A stretch of 64,000 bases of DNA from Exaiptasia diaphana (taxonomy: Eukaryota > Cnidaria > Anthozoa > Actiniaria > Aiptasiidae), in NCBI RefSeq assembly GCF_001417965.1, contig NW_018388402.1, positions 579,915-643,914 of the forward strand, written 5' to 3'. Below the pieces are notes generated by a model, which saw only the letters and a list, made by a program, of their open reading frames with translations, searched no databases and was not told where the DNA came from. Shown here in pieces: positions 23,101 to 35,060 of this stretch (position 1 is its first letter; the number at the start of each line of letters is the position of its first letter). Made by a program: the position numbers and the translations under genes.

Positions 23101-24466
23101 ACCTCTTCAGTAATCAAATCTTCGTCAAGTTTAAAGAATGCTTCTATCAAGCCCTGCTTGGTATTACCACTTCTATACCCATCAGTTGTCTTTAATACTT
23201 CTGCTAAATGCTTTTGAGCATAGATAGCAACTTCTGAACCTACAAGTTCAAAATTCACGTTATAAATTACTTGGATAAGTTAGATTGAGAAGTCAGTATT
23301 TAGCTGTCACTGCTTGACACATCCTTCATCAAACTGATACACAATAAGAGGCTATTCTAAATATAACACTCAAAGTGTTTTACTTACTCACAGCACTCTC
23401 TTTCTGTTATAAGTTTTAAGTTTGCCCACAAATGACATTAAGTTGATTGTTAGACTATAGAGTACAAACATTAAATGTGTGCAACACTTTCCACTATTTA
23501 CTACAAAATAGTGTTAATTAAACAATAGAAAACAATAGAATTAGAGTGAAGGCATTGAACCCGTGAAATAAAAGTAAATACTTAAACTGTAATAGTCAAA
23601 TAGACACAAAAGAAAACAATGGAATTATCAAGTAATAACATGTAATAGTGAAATATGTATTTCACGGGTTCATTGACTTCACTCTAGCATCATTTAGCAG
23701 TGTTTAGTGGTATTATGTTGCACAGTTTTGTAATCTAATGAATTGAACTCTTGTGGTCCAAAATAATCATACATACATGCATACATGTACATGCAGGTGA
23801 CCTCTGCATTGCATGTACTAGTAGCAGTAGCACAACATTCCTCGCATCGTATAACATAGAAAATTCTACAGTTATCACTATCCCTACCTCCATGTCCATC
23901 AAATACACCAAACAAAGCGGTTCTGCTATCAAAATCCATAAGACAAGTATGGGCATCCTGAAATAACATTTCAAATCACTTAATGTATGATTTGAATAAG
24001 TTTAATTATGACAAAGGTTATACAGACACTTTTAAACAGCTGTACCATTCATTAACATACAGAATTAAACATGTGAATACTAGTAACAACGAGGCACTTT
24101 TTCTGTATAAAACTAGAAAAGGTGACTAAAAGCGCGAAAATTTAGGATTTCAGTTTGCACATATTATCTAGCGAATCTATCCGATGGTAAAATCGACTCT
24201 AAATAATCTAATAAACTTTACATATCAAAAATTTTGTATTTTGGAAATCCGTATTAGCGATGTTTTTAATAAAATGTGATCTTACCCATGAATAAGCTTA
24301 ACTTATATCGAATTTTCACGTATGATATGCCACCGGACACGTGCGAATTTCTTACCTCCATAGATACTCTCCATCCTTGCATCGCTGAAGCTCCACAACT
24401 CATCAAATCGTTACTGTAATCATTAGATGTTATTTCTGTCTTTGGTTTATTTAGATACGCTCCCAT
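20115..24466 (-). CDS. PPM1G: PP2C-type protein phosphatase PPM1G
   Basis: Eleven exons give 489 codons: 24466-24356, 23957-23888, 23239-23103, 22985-22860, 22553-22454, 21999-21719, 21382-21148, 21031-20941, 20807-20769, 20595-20493, 20291-20115. It is a metal-dependent Ser/Thr phosphatase, known in animals from spliceosome assembly and chromatin work in the nucleus. Visible PP2C motifs are [60 protein letters not shown] and [12 protein letters not shown], including the metal-binding aspartates. As in vertebrate PPM1G the catalytic domain is split by a long acidic insert (exons 22985 to 21719, runs of D and E), and the N-terminus MGAYL keeps the family's myristoylation-type glycine. The C-terminus is basic (KRK, KKSR), fitting a nuclear signal. 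It starts 570 bp from EPT1 on the other strand. Confidence 0.95.
21719..21999 (-). other. Acidic low-complexity segment inside PPM1G
   Basis: This single exon encodes about 94 residues made mostly of D, E, S, N and K, with an aspartate run near its end. It produces long spurious Ser/His-rich open frames on the plus strand. It corresponds to the acidic insert that separates the two PP2C halves in PPM1G. Confidence 0.85.
22241..22378. repeat. Dispersed CGTCAG/ACACCGACGC repeat, copy in PPM1G intron
   Basis: Runs from GGATTAACGTCCGAAACGTC through a T-rich middle to GAAACACCGACGCAGCTCAC and GCTAGTTTCAACC. It lies between the PPM1G exons at 22553-22454 and 21999-21719, on the downstream side of the first. 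Confidence 0.7.
23460..23736. mobile_element. GAGTACAAACATTAAA MITE carrying an insertion
   Basis: The outer element matches the uninterrupted copy at 54175-54305 on both sides of a 141-bp insertion. Its left end is GAGTACAAACATTAAATGTG after TA at 23458-23459; the right end is diverged. It is in a PPM1G intron. Confidence 0.75.
23544..23684. mobile_element. Inner MITE with GAGTGAAG ends
   Basis: Inverted ends GAGTGAAGGCATTGAACCCG and CGGGTTCATTGACTTCACTC are flanked by TA (23542-23543 and 23685-23686). The interior is A/T-rich. It interrupts the outer element described at 23460-23736. Confidence 0.8.
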
Positions 24467-25036
24467 ATTTATGTGATTTCTGCTGAGTTTTCTTAGCACT
24501 CTCGAAAATAGCACAAACACGTTGGAAAACTATTTTTGAAGGGTTATCCGCTGATTAACATGATTATGGACGAAATAGCACCACAGGTAACCCAATTGCA
24601 ATTAAAAAAAGACATAAAATGTCTGTTTGTTTGTTTTTTTTATCATTCTTTATCGCAAAAAGACCAGTTTTAAAGTTCCCTTTTTAATTTTTTAATACTG
24701 AATTGCCGAAGAAATGAAAAGCGAATCCGGAATTTCAATTTTCGACCGCTTCTTTTGTAGAAAGGCGTATCTTGCCATAATTATCACATGTGAGTTATCT
24801 AGTGTGAGCAGTTTCGCAGATTTAAGGTGCTAAAAATAACAAGTCAATAAAGATTTATTGGTTTTAGGTGAAAAAGCCTAATAAAAAGAAACATAGTCTC
24901 TAACTAATTTAGTGGGCTTCCTGTGTCAATACTTTTGTCCAATCACAGTCTTGGTTCTAAGTATGTTATAGATCGCGATCAATGTGATGTTTGATCGGCC
25001 CATCACTACATGTGGTGTGATTCTTGATGAAGACAT
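24467..25036. promoter_or_regulatory. Probable bidirectional promoter, PPM1G/EPT1
   Basis: The 570 bp between two divergently oriented start codons hold no repeat that I recognise. Both genes need a promoter here, so a shared region is inferred from geometry; no core element is clear. Confidence 0.5.
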
Positions 25037-28000
25037 ATGAATTCTTGCGAAATTAAGAATTCTGCCTCCGGTTTTCTATCAGCTATGGGAATTCCTGCTT
25101 TTCTAAAACCATATGTAAAATGGGATTATTTAGGACGGGAAGAGCTGGCAGGATTTGATCGCTATAAGGTACGCCCCGCCAGCAGTTTCAGTTTGTTCGT
25201 TGGTTTGTGTAACAGTTGACTGAGGGAGTGTTTTTGAATTAATTTGCAGTATAAGTCACTTGATACTTCGCCCATTTCCAACTACTTAACACATCCCTTT
25301 TGGAATCGTGTCGTTAAGGTAAGTAAAAGGTTATAAACTACAATAACTTTGCTGCATGAGTAAGGCAACTGAGCTTAATAGTTGCCCAATTTACTAGTAG
25401 TTAAGCCTGATCGTACTCTGCAGATTTCCTTGCTCTTCTGACCATGGAAAGCTCTATTTCTATAGTGAAGAGTATTTTGATTTTGTTTATATTACGTTCT
25501 ATAACGATTTTTTGTTATGGGTTGCATACGCCCTTACTTTCCCCTGCACCTTCAGGCTGTTTGCATTACAAGAGAAGTTCTTCATTTCCATGGAAATGTT
25601 CTTGAAATTTAATAATGCAAAACAGGTTAATTACAGAATCAGTAGTATAGAAAGTACAGCTATATGGCCTGCAATACAATACATACTTAACATCTGTTTG
25701 CACCTTACTTGACTAAATACAATTTGCACAAAGTGGTCAATGAAGGCAATGCATCTCATTTAAGCTTATCAGATGCAGAGACAGCAGGGATGATTGAAAG
25801 ATAAATTTTCTGTTCCAAAAATGAAGCATATGCTTCTACAAGCTTAACGAACATGAAATTATTATCGTCTCTGTTTGTTAAAGAAAAAAAAATTCAATGT
25901 TATCAGTATCACAGTAACTATTAAACAAGCAAAGTTGGACACACTTAATTTGTGAAACAATTAGTACTAATTACTAGTAAATAGTAATTAGTACTATAGT
26001 AAATAGTACATTGATTATACAATAAAAAACAAAGCAACTAGAATAAGTTACTATCATTATCATTAATTTTAATGATTTGGTTTTCTATCATTTCTTCAGT
26101 TTTTTCCCTTATGGTTTGCTCCAAATCTTATGACATTCATTGGGTGGTTATTTCTAGTGTCTGTTTACCTTGTCACATATTACTATGATCCACACTTCAA
26201 GGCTGGCTTAGGAAAACATACTGGATATCACATACCACCAAACTGGTGGATTTATTTTGCTTTAGCACAGTTTTTAGCACATACTTTAGATGGTATTGAT
26301 GGAAAGCAAGCCCGTCGCACCAATAGTAGGTAAGATTAACAAAAGGAAACTTGTGAAAATGCTAAGTGTAATGCTCAGAAAAATCATTGATTTGTTATAT
26401 GCATATTTGATGAGTCAGTTGATTGATTTGTTAGCTGACAACAACTCAAATGTGCAACAAAGAAAGACCTCAGGCAATGATTATGAACTTGTATGAATGA
26501 AAGCTGGTGCCAGAAATCTGAAAAAGAGTATACATTTTCTTGGGCTCGTGATTTCATTGGTGCTTGTACATATTATAATATTCTCATATGGTTTTATTCA
26601 ACTGTACAAAGTCTAAAGAAACGAAAGGACTTTACCTTAATTCATGGAACATTGATTTTCAGTACTCCCCTGGGTGAGCTCTTTGACCATGGATTAGACA
26701 GTTCTGCTGTATGGTTGATAACTATTGGTCTGTTTTCTGTCTTTGGTCATGGGAAAGGATGTGTAACAGTGTGGGAATTCTACGCTATTTATCTCATCTG
26801 TTTGCTGGGTTTTTTCCTTGCTCATTGGGAGAAATACAACACTGGCGTGTTGAACTTGCCTTGGGCTTATGATGGCAGTCAGTTGGTAAGTCTTAAATAT
26901 CAAAGCAAAACTAAAAAAAAGCTTTCAATAAGGTCAAGACATTAAATGTTTTGTGTGACCTTTATCTTTTCAGTCAATTACTGGAGTTTACTTGCTGACT
27001 TATGCCTTTGGTACTGAATTTTGGAAATCTGAGATGGCATATTTAGGAATCAAGTATACAGATGGTTTTAGGATTATTGTATATGGTAGGAAAGTATGAT
27101 GTTATTATATTTACTGAATTACTGACAAAGTGTGGCTTGTACATATAAGTAGTAGTATAAACATGATAGTATTGTTCAGAATTATATTATTCTACTTTTT
27201 TTAAGTATTTAATCATTATCAGCTTTGTTGAATGAGAAAAGAATGAGCAAAGGTGTATTTATGCTGGTAGGGTGCAGTGTAATGACCTATGGACAAGGGG
27301 CCAATTGGACAGACCTATCTAGTCCCTAGATTTTATATAGATTATATTTACTAGGAAGGAGTTACATGTATCTGGTGGATAGTGTTATTCTTTCCTCCTT
27401 CATACAATGCACAACCAGCCCATTCCCCTGTCACACTGCTCTTGTCTCTATTACATAATAGCAAGTTTTCTTTTTTTTTTTTGTAGGGTCTTGTATCTTT
27501 TTAACTACTCCAATGTGCTTATATTCTGTGTATATGTAAGTAAGAGAAGTCTTTTAAAATGTGAGGAGGGATAATATCATTTGCAAGCTCACATAAAATT
27601 TGTGGCATTGCTTTTAGAATCTTAATATACTGTATTACTAGTAGTTAAATATTTTTTTTTTATTAAGTGTAGAATCAACTGGAATGGGTTTACATTCTAG
27701 TTGAGGATATATATAATCAGCCTTATTTATGTGACGTTGATTTAGTGGTTAACATCACTTGGAGTCTCTATAATATTATTATAATTATTATGTTAATGCA
27801 CACTGCCTATTCTATAATCATGGATTTTATGCATTTTTAGAGCCCATAAGAACAATTCTGGTCGTGGTATATCAGTGACGGAAGGCTTGATGCCATTCTG
27901 CCCATTGGTTTTATGTGTTGGCTTGTTCACTGTTTGGGGTTTGATCTCACCGTCTGATATATTAAATGGTCATTCTAAACTATTTGTCACTGCTGTTGGT

Positions 28001-28896
28001 ATCGTCTATTCTAACATAACAGTAAGGAAATAAGCATTAATATAATTCACACTTGCCTTATGACAGTGTTACAGTTTGTCAGAGTTCAATGACACGTAGT
28101 AAATGACAATGACCATAATTAAAATATTGATTCCGGTTCTATCAGAAAGGCCCATAAGTACTTATGCTTATATAATCCTACACCTTGTCTAAAACTTGTA
28201 TTCTAATTTGTTTCAGTGTCGTCTTATTGTCAGCACCATGTGTTATCAGCAGTGTGAGCGATTTAACCATTTGTTGTATCCGCTGATAGTATTGGTTTTA
28301 CTGGTGCCTTTCTTGCATGATGGTGCAGAATATGTTGCCTTAGCTTTTTATACTGTCATAGTTGCTGTAGCTCATCTTCACTATGGTATATCAGTGGTAT
28401 GTAAAAACTATATGCATACAATATTACACATACTAATTACAACTAAGACAATATTTGTTGGACAGCTAATTATAATAAAAAAAGCTGTGACAACATTATA
28501 ATCCCCCAAAACTTTCATTGTTTTTATGGCCATTTATAACTAGTTTATGTTTAGTTTATAACTAGCCTGTATATCATTTGAGCTACATCTATGTTGGCCC
28601 TTATACTAGTTTAAATTAGAACGATAAGAGCACTTTTTGTTAGCTATCTATGGAAAATTATTATCAGTTACCAATTTTAAATGTTAAAAAACCGTTTAGG
28701 CTGGAAGAGCATTGTGCTCTATTCAGAGCCCAGTGGATGTGTTATCCCACCTTTTCTTTGACCACCAATACAGCTGTGTCTTCAATTTAATTTGTCCTAT
28801 TTAATTGTTTATTCATATTGGTTTTACTTTGTTTTTCAGGTAAATGAGTTGTGTGATCATCTTAAAATTAAATGTTTTTCATTGAAGAAACCTTAA
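25037..28896 (+). CDS. EPT1: Ethanolaminephosphotransferase 1 (EPT1/SELENOI orthologue), no Sec tail
   Basis: Nine exons give 410 codons: 25037-25168, 25250-25318, 26100-26329, 26663-26885, 26974-27085, 27487-27535, 27841-28021, 28217-28396, 28840-28896. The enzyme moves phosphoethanolamine from CDP-ethanolamine to diacylglycerol in the endoplasmic reticulum membrane (Kennedy pathway). The CDP-alcohol phosphotransferase signature DG(x)2AR(x)8G(x)3D(x)3D is visible across exons 3-4 as DGKQARR, then PLGELFDHGLD. Blocks such as LSHWEKYNTG-like AHWEKYNTGVLNLPWAYD, YLGREELAGFDRYK and LISPSDIL match SELENOI closely, with about ten hydrophobic segments in all. In vertebrates the protein continues after FSLRKP with a selenocysteine-containing tail; here a TAA follows KKP directly, so this is a non-selenoprotein form. 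A choline/ethanolamine dual enzyme (CEPT1) is less likely given the SELENOI-like blocks. Confidence 0.92.
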
Positions 28897-30365
28897 TGTG
28901 AATGAATCAACCAGTTAAATAATGAATTAATCTCAAATGTTTCCTTGTACTTGGGAGAAATGATTCCGGTACAATGGTGTAATAATCACAAAACTGGTTT
29001 AGGCTAAGTATGGCATGGAAAATTATGCAGTTGGAGTTGACTGATAACAGCTTTTAAGGTTTTGGTAATTATTCATGCCATATGATAAGTAGAATATGTT
29101 TGCATTTGTAATTATTTCAGTAGTTATTCCTTCAAAAGTAAATAATTGGCAGTGTGCAGTGATGCCATTTTGTGCAACAAGGCATGATAGGAGTTGTAGT
29201 CCTCACACTATTTGATATCCCCTAAAACAGTCCTAAAGAAAAATAAACAGATTTGAGTGAGATTTAATTTTTAGGGCCTGTGCAAAGTGTGAGTGAGTGT
29301 CAATTTGACTACAACTCCCATCATGCTTTATTGCCTATTTTATCCCTCAATGAATTGCACTTTTGAATGAAATATGTTAAATGGCTACCAGCTCATGCTC
29401 AGGACATGGAGAATTGATGGATAGCCCTTGTCCAATTATTACACAATATTATATTTAAATAAATTATACAGTGCTGATTATTGGTCAAAATATTTAGCTA
29501 TTGAGGATATAAAAAGAACGTAAATCTTGTTTTTAATGATTTGGTTGTCGGTTCATGCCATTTGAATATATCCCTGTTGTCATGGCAAAGGTACAAAAAA
29601 TAGACAAATAGGTAAATATGTTTTGTTTTGTTTTTGTTTTTTAACTTTAGAACTTTAATTCAACAAAGTGAGAACGAGTTTCAGTTCAATATTTTGATAT
29701 GTTCATCATAACTGAAAGTGTGATCTAGCTTTTCAAAAGCATTTTAATTGAAATTGTGAATTTCCACAACATTGATTGTATCTTCATTTTGTATGAAAAT
29801 TAGGAATTACTTTAAATATTCTAAATATTGAATGATCAACTCAAAATCTTTAAATGTATATAGTTATCAAGTGTGTAGAAAGGAAACAAAGGGACTCGTG
29901 ACATACTATAACTATTGGATCTGATACCTAAGTTTATTTCTAAGTAATAATTACATGTAGATAACATGGTTTCTATATTTCTTTTTGTACAAAGTCCTTT
30001 TTCCTTATATTTTGTGAAGAAAGATGCCAAAACACCTGCATTTCCTTATGAAATATAAGATTTGTTTAATTAGTCATCTAAATTTGACTGGCTGTAAGGT
30101 AAAGCACTGAAAGGTCAAAATCCTTTTTTCTGCAGATCACATGAAGATCATCACCTATTTTTACTCTGTGAACAGATCTACTTTTCTCACTCGCCTCACA
30201 TTCCGGTGAGGGAGACAAGTTGGTCTGTTCATAAAAAGCTTAGTTGCAGCCAATCAAATACACCACTGTTAGCTTCTATTTAATTATATTGTTCTTGGTT
30301 TCTCTTCAGCATTTCTCAATAAATGTCATTGTACAGGTTTACTAGTCATATTTATCATCATCATC
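28897..30365. other. Convergent intergenic region between EPT1 and DSCC1
   Basis: Should hold the 3' UTRs of both genes. It contains one MITE (29178-29332); nothing else is recognised. Confidence 0.6.
29178..29332. mobile_element. MITE with GCATGATAGGAGTTGTAGTC ends
   Basis: Inverted ends GCATGATAGGAGTTGTAGTC and GACTACAACTCCCATCATGC enclose about 110 bp. It is related by its ends to 13798-13930. Confidence 0.7.
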
Positions 30366-33300
30366 CTATAAAGGCTTCTTAGAGTTGTAGACTTTCCTCC
30401 CTGATTCATCTTTTGAAGAACGAGCATACTTTAGAAGTAATGCATTGAGTGATTGTCCAGATTCAACAAGATCTCTAAAGCAAGAAAAACAAGCAGAAGT
30501 TTAAAAATTTTCTATAGCAATAAAAATAAGTATTAGCATTGAAAACTTCCTGAAGAAGAATTAATAATTTAATTTCACTTGCTCAAAGTTCACTATTTTT
30601 CAAATTTTAGCTTTATTCTCAAATATTTCCTTATTCTTTACTTTTGCAAGTTGAAAGAGAGTTCAACTTGTGTTACGTTTAATGTAAAACAAGCCACACC
30701 AACATTTCTGAAAACTCTATGGAAGTGAAAAGAGCCTTCAGCTTTTGTTGTTGTAAACACAATCGCAATTTTGCTTACTTGATATATGGTTGTATCTCAT
30801 CAAAAGTCCACTTTGATCTTGTTCTGAATAGCTTAATAAACCTGAGGAAAACAATTGTCATCAATATAACATATCGTTGACCAAATATACATTTCAAACA
30901 AACCTTGTTTCAGGCTTTTCAGGAAGATTATAGTGTGGAAAATAGATGACCACTGGAGGATGACTCTTCATGTCAACAAGAGCAATGCCCTGTAAAGAAA
31001 AGAAAACAATACTATTAATGCTAACTAAACTATTCATCAAATCAAGCTCATGATTTCATACACCACAAGAATTAATGAACCAAACTGACTATAAAAATAT
31101 TTCTGCTAAAATATAAAAGTCCATGTGATTCTGTACACATGTTTTCTCAAATACCAAAAGTTGTTGCTATGCAGGTCATCATAAAATAAGAAAATCTTAC
31201 AGCAAGATGTTCTTCTTTTGTAGTCATACCATCAGGCACACTCTGCTGCCATGACTCCATGAATTCCTCATAACTGAACTGTGAAAGGAAGGAAAGAATT
31301 CGGTACATGACGATATGTGCAGTTAAAATTTAAATGATGTGAAAGCTAACTACTGGACTAGAATTCCCTTAGCTAAGCTGCAATTCTTGCAAACTTAGCA
31401 GTTTTGGCAACAGCGGTTACAACTCTCTTCCTCTATTTATCATCAATAAAGACAACTATTGCAATGCAGTTATAATCATAACTTGCAATACAAAATGCAT
31501 GACATACTCTATCTGTTGGACGTAACAAGTATTCTGCATAAAATCTGCAAATTTTCTCTTCATCCAGAGCAAAATATGGTTGACCTGTATGGGAATGAAG
31601 GGTTAAATATTGTGTTTTCTCTCTAAAGTACCCTTAGCTTGGGTCTGCAAAATAGTGAATGCACAAGCTACACTTATTACATTACAAACTCTACTGTGCA
31701 ATTTGAGAATGAAAATTTTAAATTTTACAGTCTGCACTGTTCATGTAGTGTGACATTAATTCAAGAAAGAGTTGCATATTGTGCTTTTAAGTGATGGCTT
31801 GCATGGAAAAATCTATAAAATAAATAAATAAACTGTTACTTGGAAAGAAGCTTTCCGCTAAAAATATGAAGCCAATCTATAAGTTGTCACTTTTTACAAA
31901 TGGCAATTTATTTGTATTTGTCTCTTTCATGAGTCGTCTCTAATAACCAGACAGGTCTCAGTTTTTCTGCTTAGTAGAGAACTTCAAACTGTCACAAAGA
32001 AATAATTTATGCATGAATTACCTTCTCCTGATATTCTTTCGCCATAGCGATTAAGACAATGCTCAATGATTTCCCTTATAGAATGAAAAAAGAAAATTAG
32101 TCAAATCAATGGATTCTGATTGTCAATGATGTATTGGCACTAGCATGTGTCAGAAACAGAAATTCTATTGATTGCATGACACAAAATTCAGTAGGGGTTA
32201 GTCTAAGTGGTGCCTGCAAATGATATATTTACCGTGGCTCCAGTTCTTCTAAAACATCACAGCATTCCTCAGAGGGTATATTTCTCCAGCTCCAGTCTTT
32301 CTCTTCCAGCAATGTAAGTATACTGATAACCACCTTTTCTTCATATTCAACATCTAAAAGTCTCCAAAAGCCTACAAAAATTAATCAATACTTTAATTTT
32401 CAATTGTTTTTTTTATCACATTTGGATTTGCAAAAATCATTTTTATCAATCGAGATGTAATTGTGCCAGCTTAGTGTGAATGTCCTGCTAATGACGCACT
32501 TTAGTTAGCCAATCAACTCAAGAAAATCAATGAATACTTTAAGTTAAATACTTACTCAAGAAAATGCATAAAAGATTGATGTGTTAAAACAAGTAAAGCT
32601 TTTATCACTGCCTAGTAATGTAATGCATATCGTACTCACCATCCATTTGCAATGCACCAATTTTACAAAGCGATTCTTTGATTTCCTTTTCACTGCCTTG
32701 TACAACATCAAGTATATCTTGTAGAGAGCACTAAATACATTAAAACCATTAGAAAATATGTTGCATTGTGGAGGCATGAAAATGGTGTAAATTTATTATA
32801 CCTTTGGTTTTAAGTTTCCATCATTTTCATACTCTTGTCCCTTGTACTGACTTTCCTGCAGCAAACTGCGTATTTTATACAGTTTAGGTCTACATGGCCG
32901 AACTTCATAGTATTCTGAGTGACAGCTACATATCTGAAAAAAGAGGACAGACTGATTAATACAAGTTAGTATTTCATTCTTATGGATCTTATTACATAAA
33001 CTTCAATGAAATATATATATCTTTCAAGAAGTGCTATCTTCATGTGAGATGAAACTATAATTCAAAATAGGCAAGTTTTGTTAAAAACTTCCAGTGTACT
33101 TTTACTCAAATAAAGTTATTCATTCAAATTTTCCTTCATTGAAGAAATATGTTGAGAATATTTTTGTAATTGTCAAGAGTTGTCAAGGTAACACAAACTG
33201 AAGAAATTTGCCGACAGTCACCTTGAATAAACACAAAAGTCACAATTACCTGATGCGTTACTAAATCTCTTTTCTGATCTTTGAAACCTGAAAATAATTA

Positions 33301-34129
33301 TAGTATTCATATCAAAAATTGAAAGCAACAAATAAACACATATTTGTATCAATATCATATTTTATAAGAGAAGAAATATTGCTTCTATATGCTTATCATA
33401 CCATTGTCTTTAAACACTTGACAAGATGGTGTTAGTAACATTGCATTTGAAGTGTCAGCTAACTTAATTTCATATGTGCTATCTTCAGTGCAAAGAACAG
33501 CATCCTCTTGGTTGTCACCTCGAATCACTAAACTGGAACATTAAAAAATGGAGACTCAAGATATTTATATTCATTATTTTATAAAATGTAGAAAATGCTT
33601 TGTTATTATTTTTTTGTACTCTTGGTTGTTCTTTTATGAATTCTATAATCTCCGTTATTACCATTCATTGATTGATTGATGATCACATTCATGATCTATT
33701 GACAAACTGTGATTACCTTTCGCCCTGCTGAAGTCTCTCCAGTAGCTTTGGTGGTAATTCAAGCAATTTATAATCCTCTGACATACAACTGTCTGAAAAC
33801 TGCATAAGCTGAATTGGTCCTACACATGACATCAGCCCAGCTGCATTGGCAGATATATGAACATCCTCTAATCGTCTAAAGGCAAACATTACTAAGATCA
33901 ATAAATCCAATAGTAACACAATTGCTAAGTTAACTCTCTGGATTCAGATAAACTCTTGATTCGTGTTGTGTGGCCAAACACCTCAAAGCAAAATATGTTT
34001 TACAAGTGAAGGACAAATAATTGTCATGGACAAGAGGAGATTAGATCTCTCTTAATCAATAATTTCAATTTGAAGGAAGAAAATCAAGTTACTTCACCTT
34101 TTCTGAATGTCAGCCATGTTTCCCGCCAT
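30366..34129 (-). CDS. DSCC1: Sister chromatid cohesion protein DCC1
   Basis: Thirteen exons give 395 codons, close to the 393 of human DSCC1: 34129-34098, 33875-33717, 33532-33402, 33287-33250, 32933-32802, 32730-32640, 32371-32233, 32074-32022, 31584-31508, 31278-31201, 30989-30904, 30841-30779, 30474-30366. DCC1 is a subunit of the alternative clamp loader RFC-CTF18, which acts on PCNA and supports cohesion during replication in the nucleus. Blocks shared with the vertebrate protein include YKLLELP, LVIRGDNQEDAVLC, YEIKLADTSNAMLL, FWRLLDVEYE, WQQSVPDGMTT, GIALVDMKSHP, RSKWTFDEIQPYIKDL, and the C-terminal GRKVYNSKKPL. All exon phases join without a break. No enzymatic motif is expected. It starts about 930 bp from the EndoU gene on the opposite strand. 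Confidence 0.95.
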
Positions 34130-35060
34130 TTTTCTATTTTTGTAGGACGCAGTCTTCCAGCAGACCATTCTCACAAAGGAACCCCAACATCCTTTATTTA
34201 TCTCTTTAATAATACTCTAATCTCTATAAAAAAGTAATTTAAAGCTAATAAATCATAATTTATTTGTTTTTTATACGTTAGGTAGTGTTTTTTTCTTCTT
34301 TCTTGACAAAGGTGTAGTTCTGAAATATTTTTTTAATGACTTGAAACTTGACTTGTAGTTTGGGTTTCCTGTGGAATATATTTTCAAGACAGTCACGTAT
34401 GTAGTCACGCATCGCACTGCATCACACAGCATTCCAAGTGAAGCTGCTGATTGTTTGAAACAAAGAAAGGTTCCAAACGATCTTCTGTGTTATCAACTGT
34501 CTTTTCTCCCAAGAAGTAACTACTTACTGGCTTGAAAATGTCTAAAGGATCGTAAGTAACATGTAATTCAAATAATGGCGACCTACTTTGTTTGGTAAAG
34601 CCACCGCCATGACCGGCGTGCAGTGGCCAATTCAACCCAACTATAAAAAATACAAATTGATCGGAAATATTTCGAGAAATGCGGTATCTTACTAGTTTCA
34701 CCGGAGCTTTTGCTCAATGAATAATGCACAGGGATTTAGTTGATGCATGTTTGCATACAATCAAACGCCACGTCACGTCTTTAGAGTTTATCGTAAGCTT
34801 TCTTACCTCTGCGATTAAACGGTGGTGTTGGCCACTGAACCAGAATTGTGTATGAAACAAAAGCTAAACACACTGTTCCAGTTCATTGACGTATACAATT
34901 ACTCTGCAAATACAGACTAATAAATAATCCTTTTTTATTTGGTTTTGCAAGCAAAAGTGTGCTCAAGTTACTCTTAAGTGGAGTAATTTAGACAAATTCA
35001 AAAGGTGACCTCATCAGAGCTAAGACCGAAAGGGTGCATGGGAAGGCAATTAGCTATGTC

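Noticed and set aside
34405-34701. Minus-strand 98-codon frame and an ATG at 34610 followed by a GTAGGT donor
   Set aside because: The frame begins with GTG and no family match or second exon could be found; it may be 5' flank of DSCC1 or EndoU.
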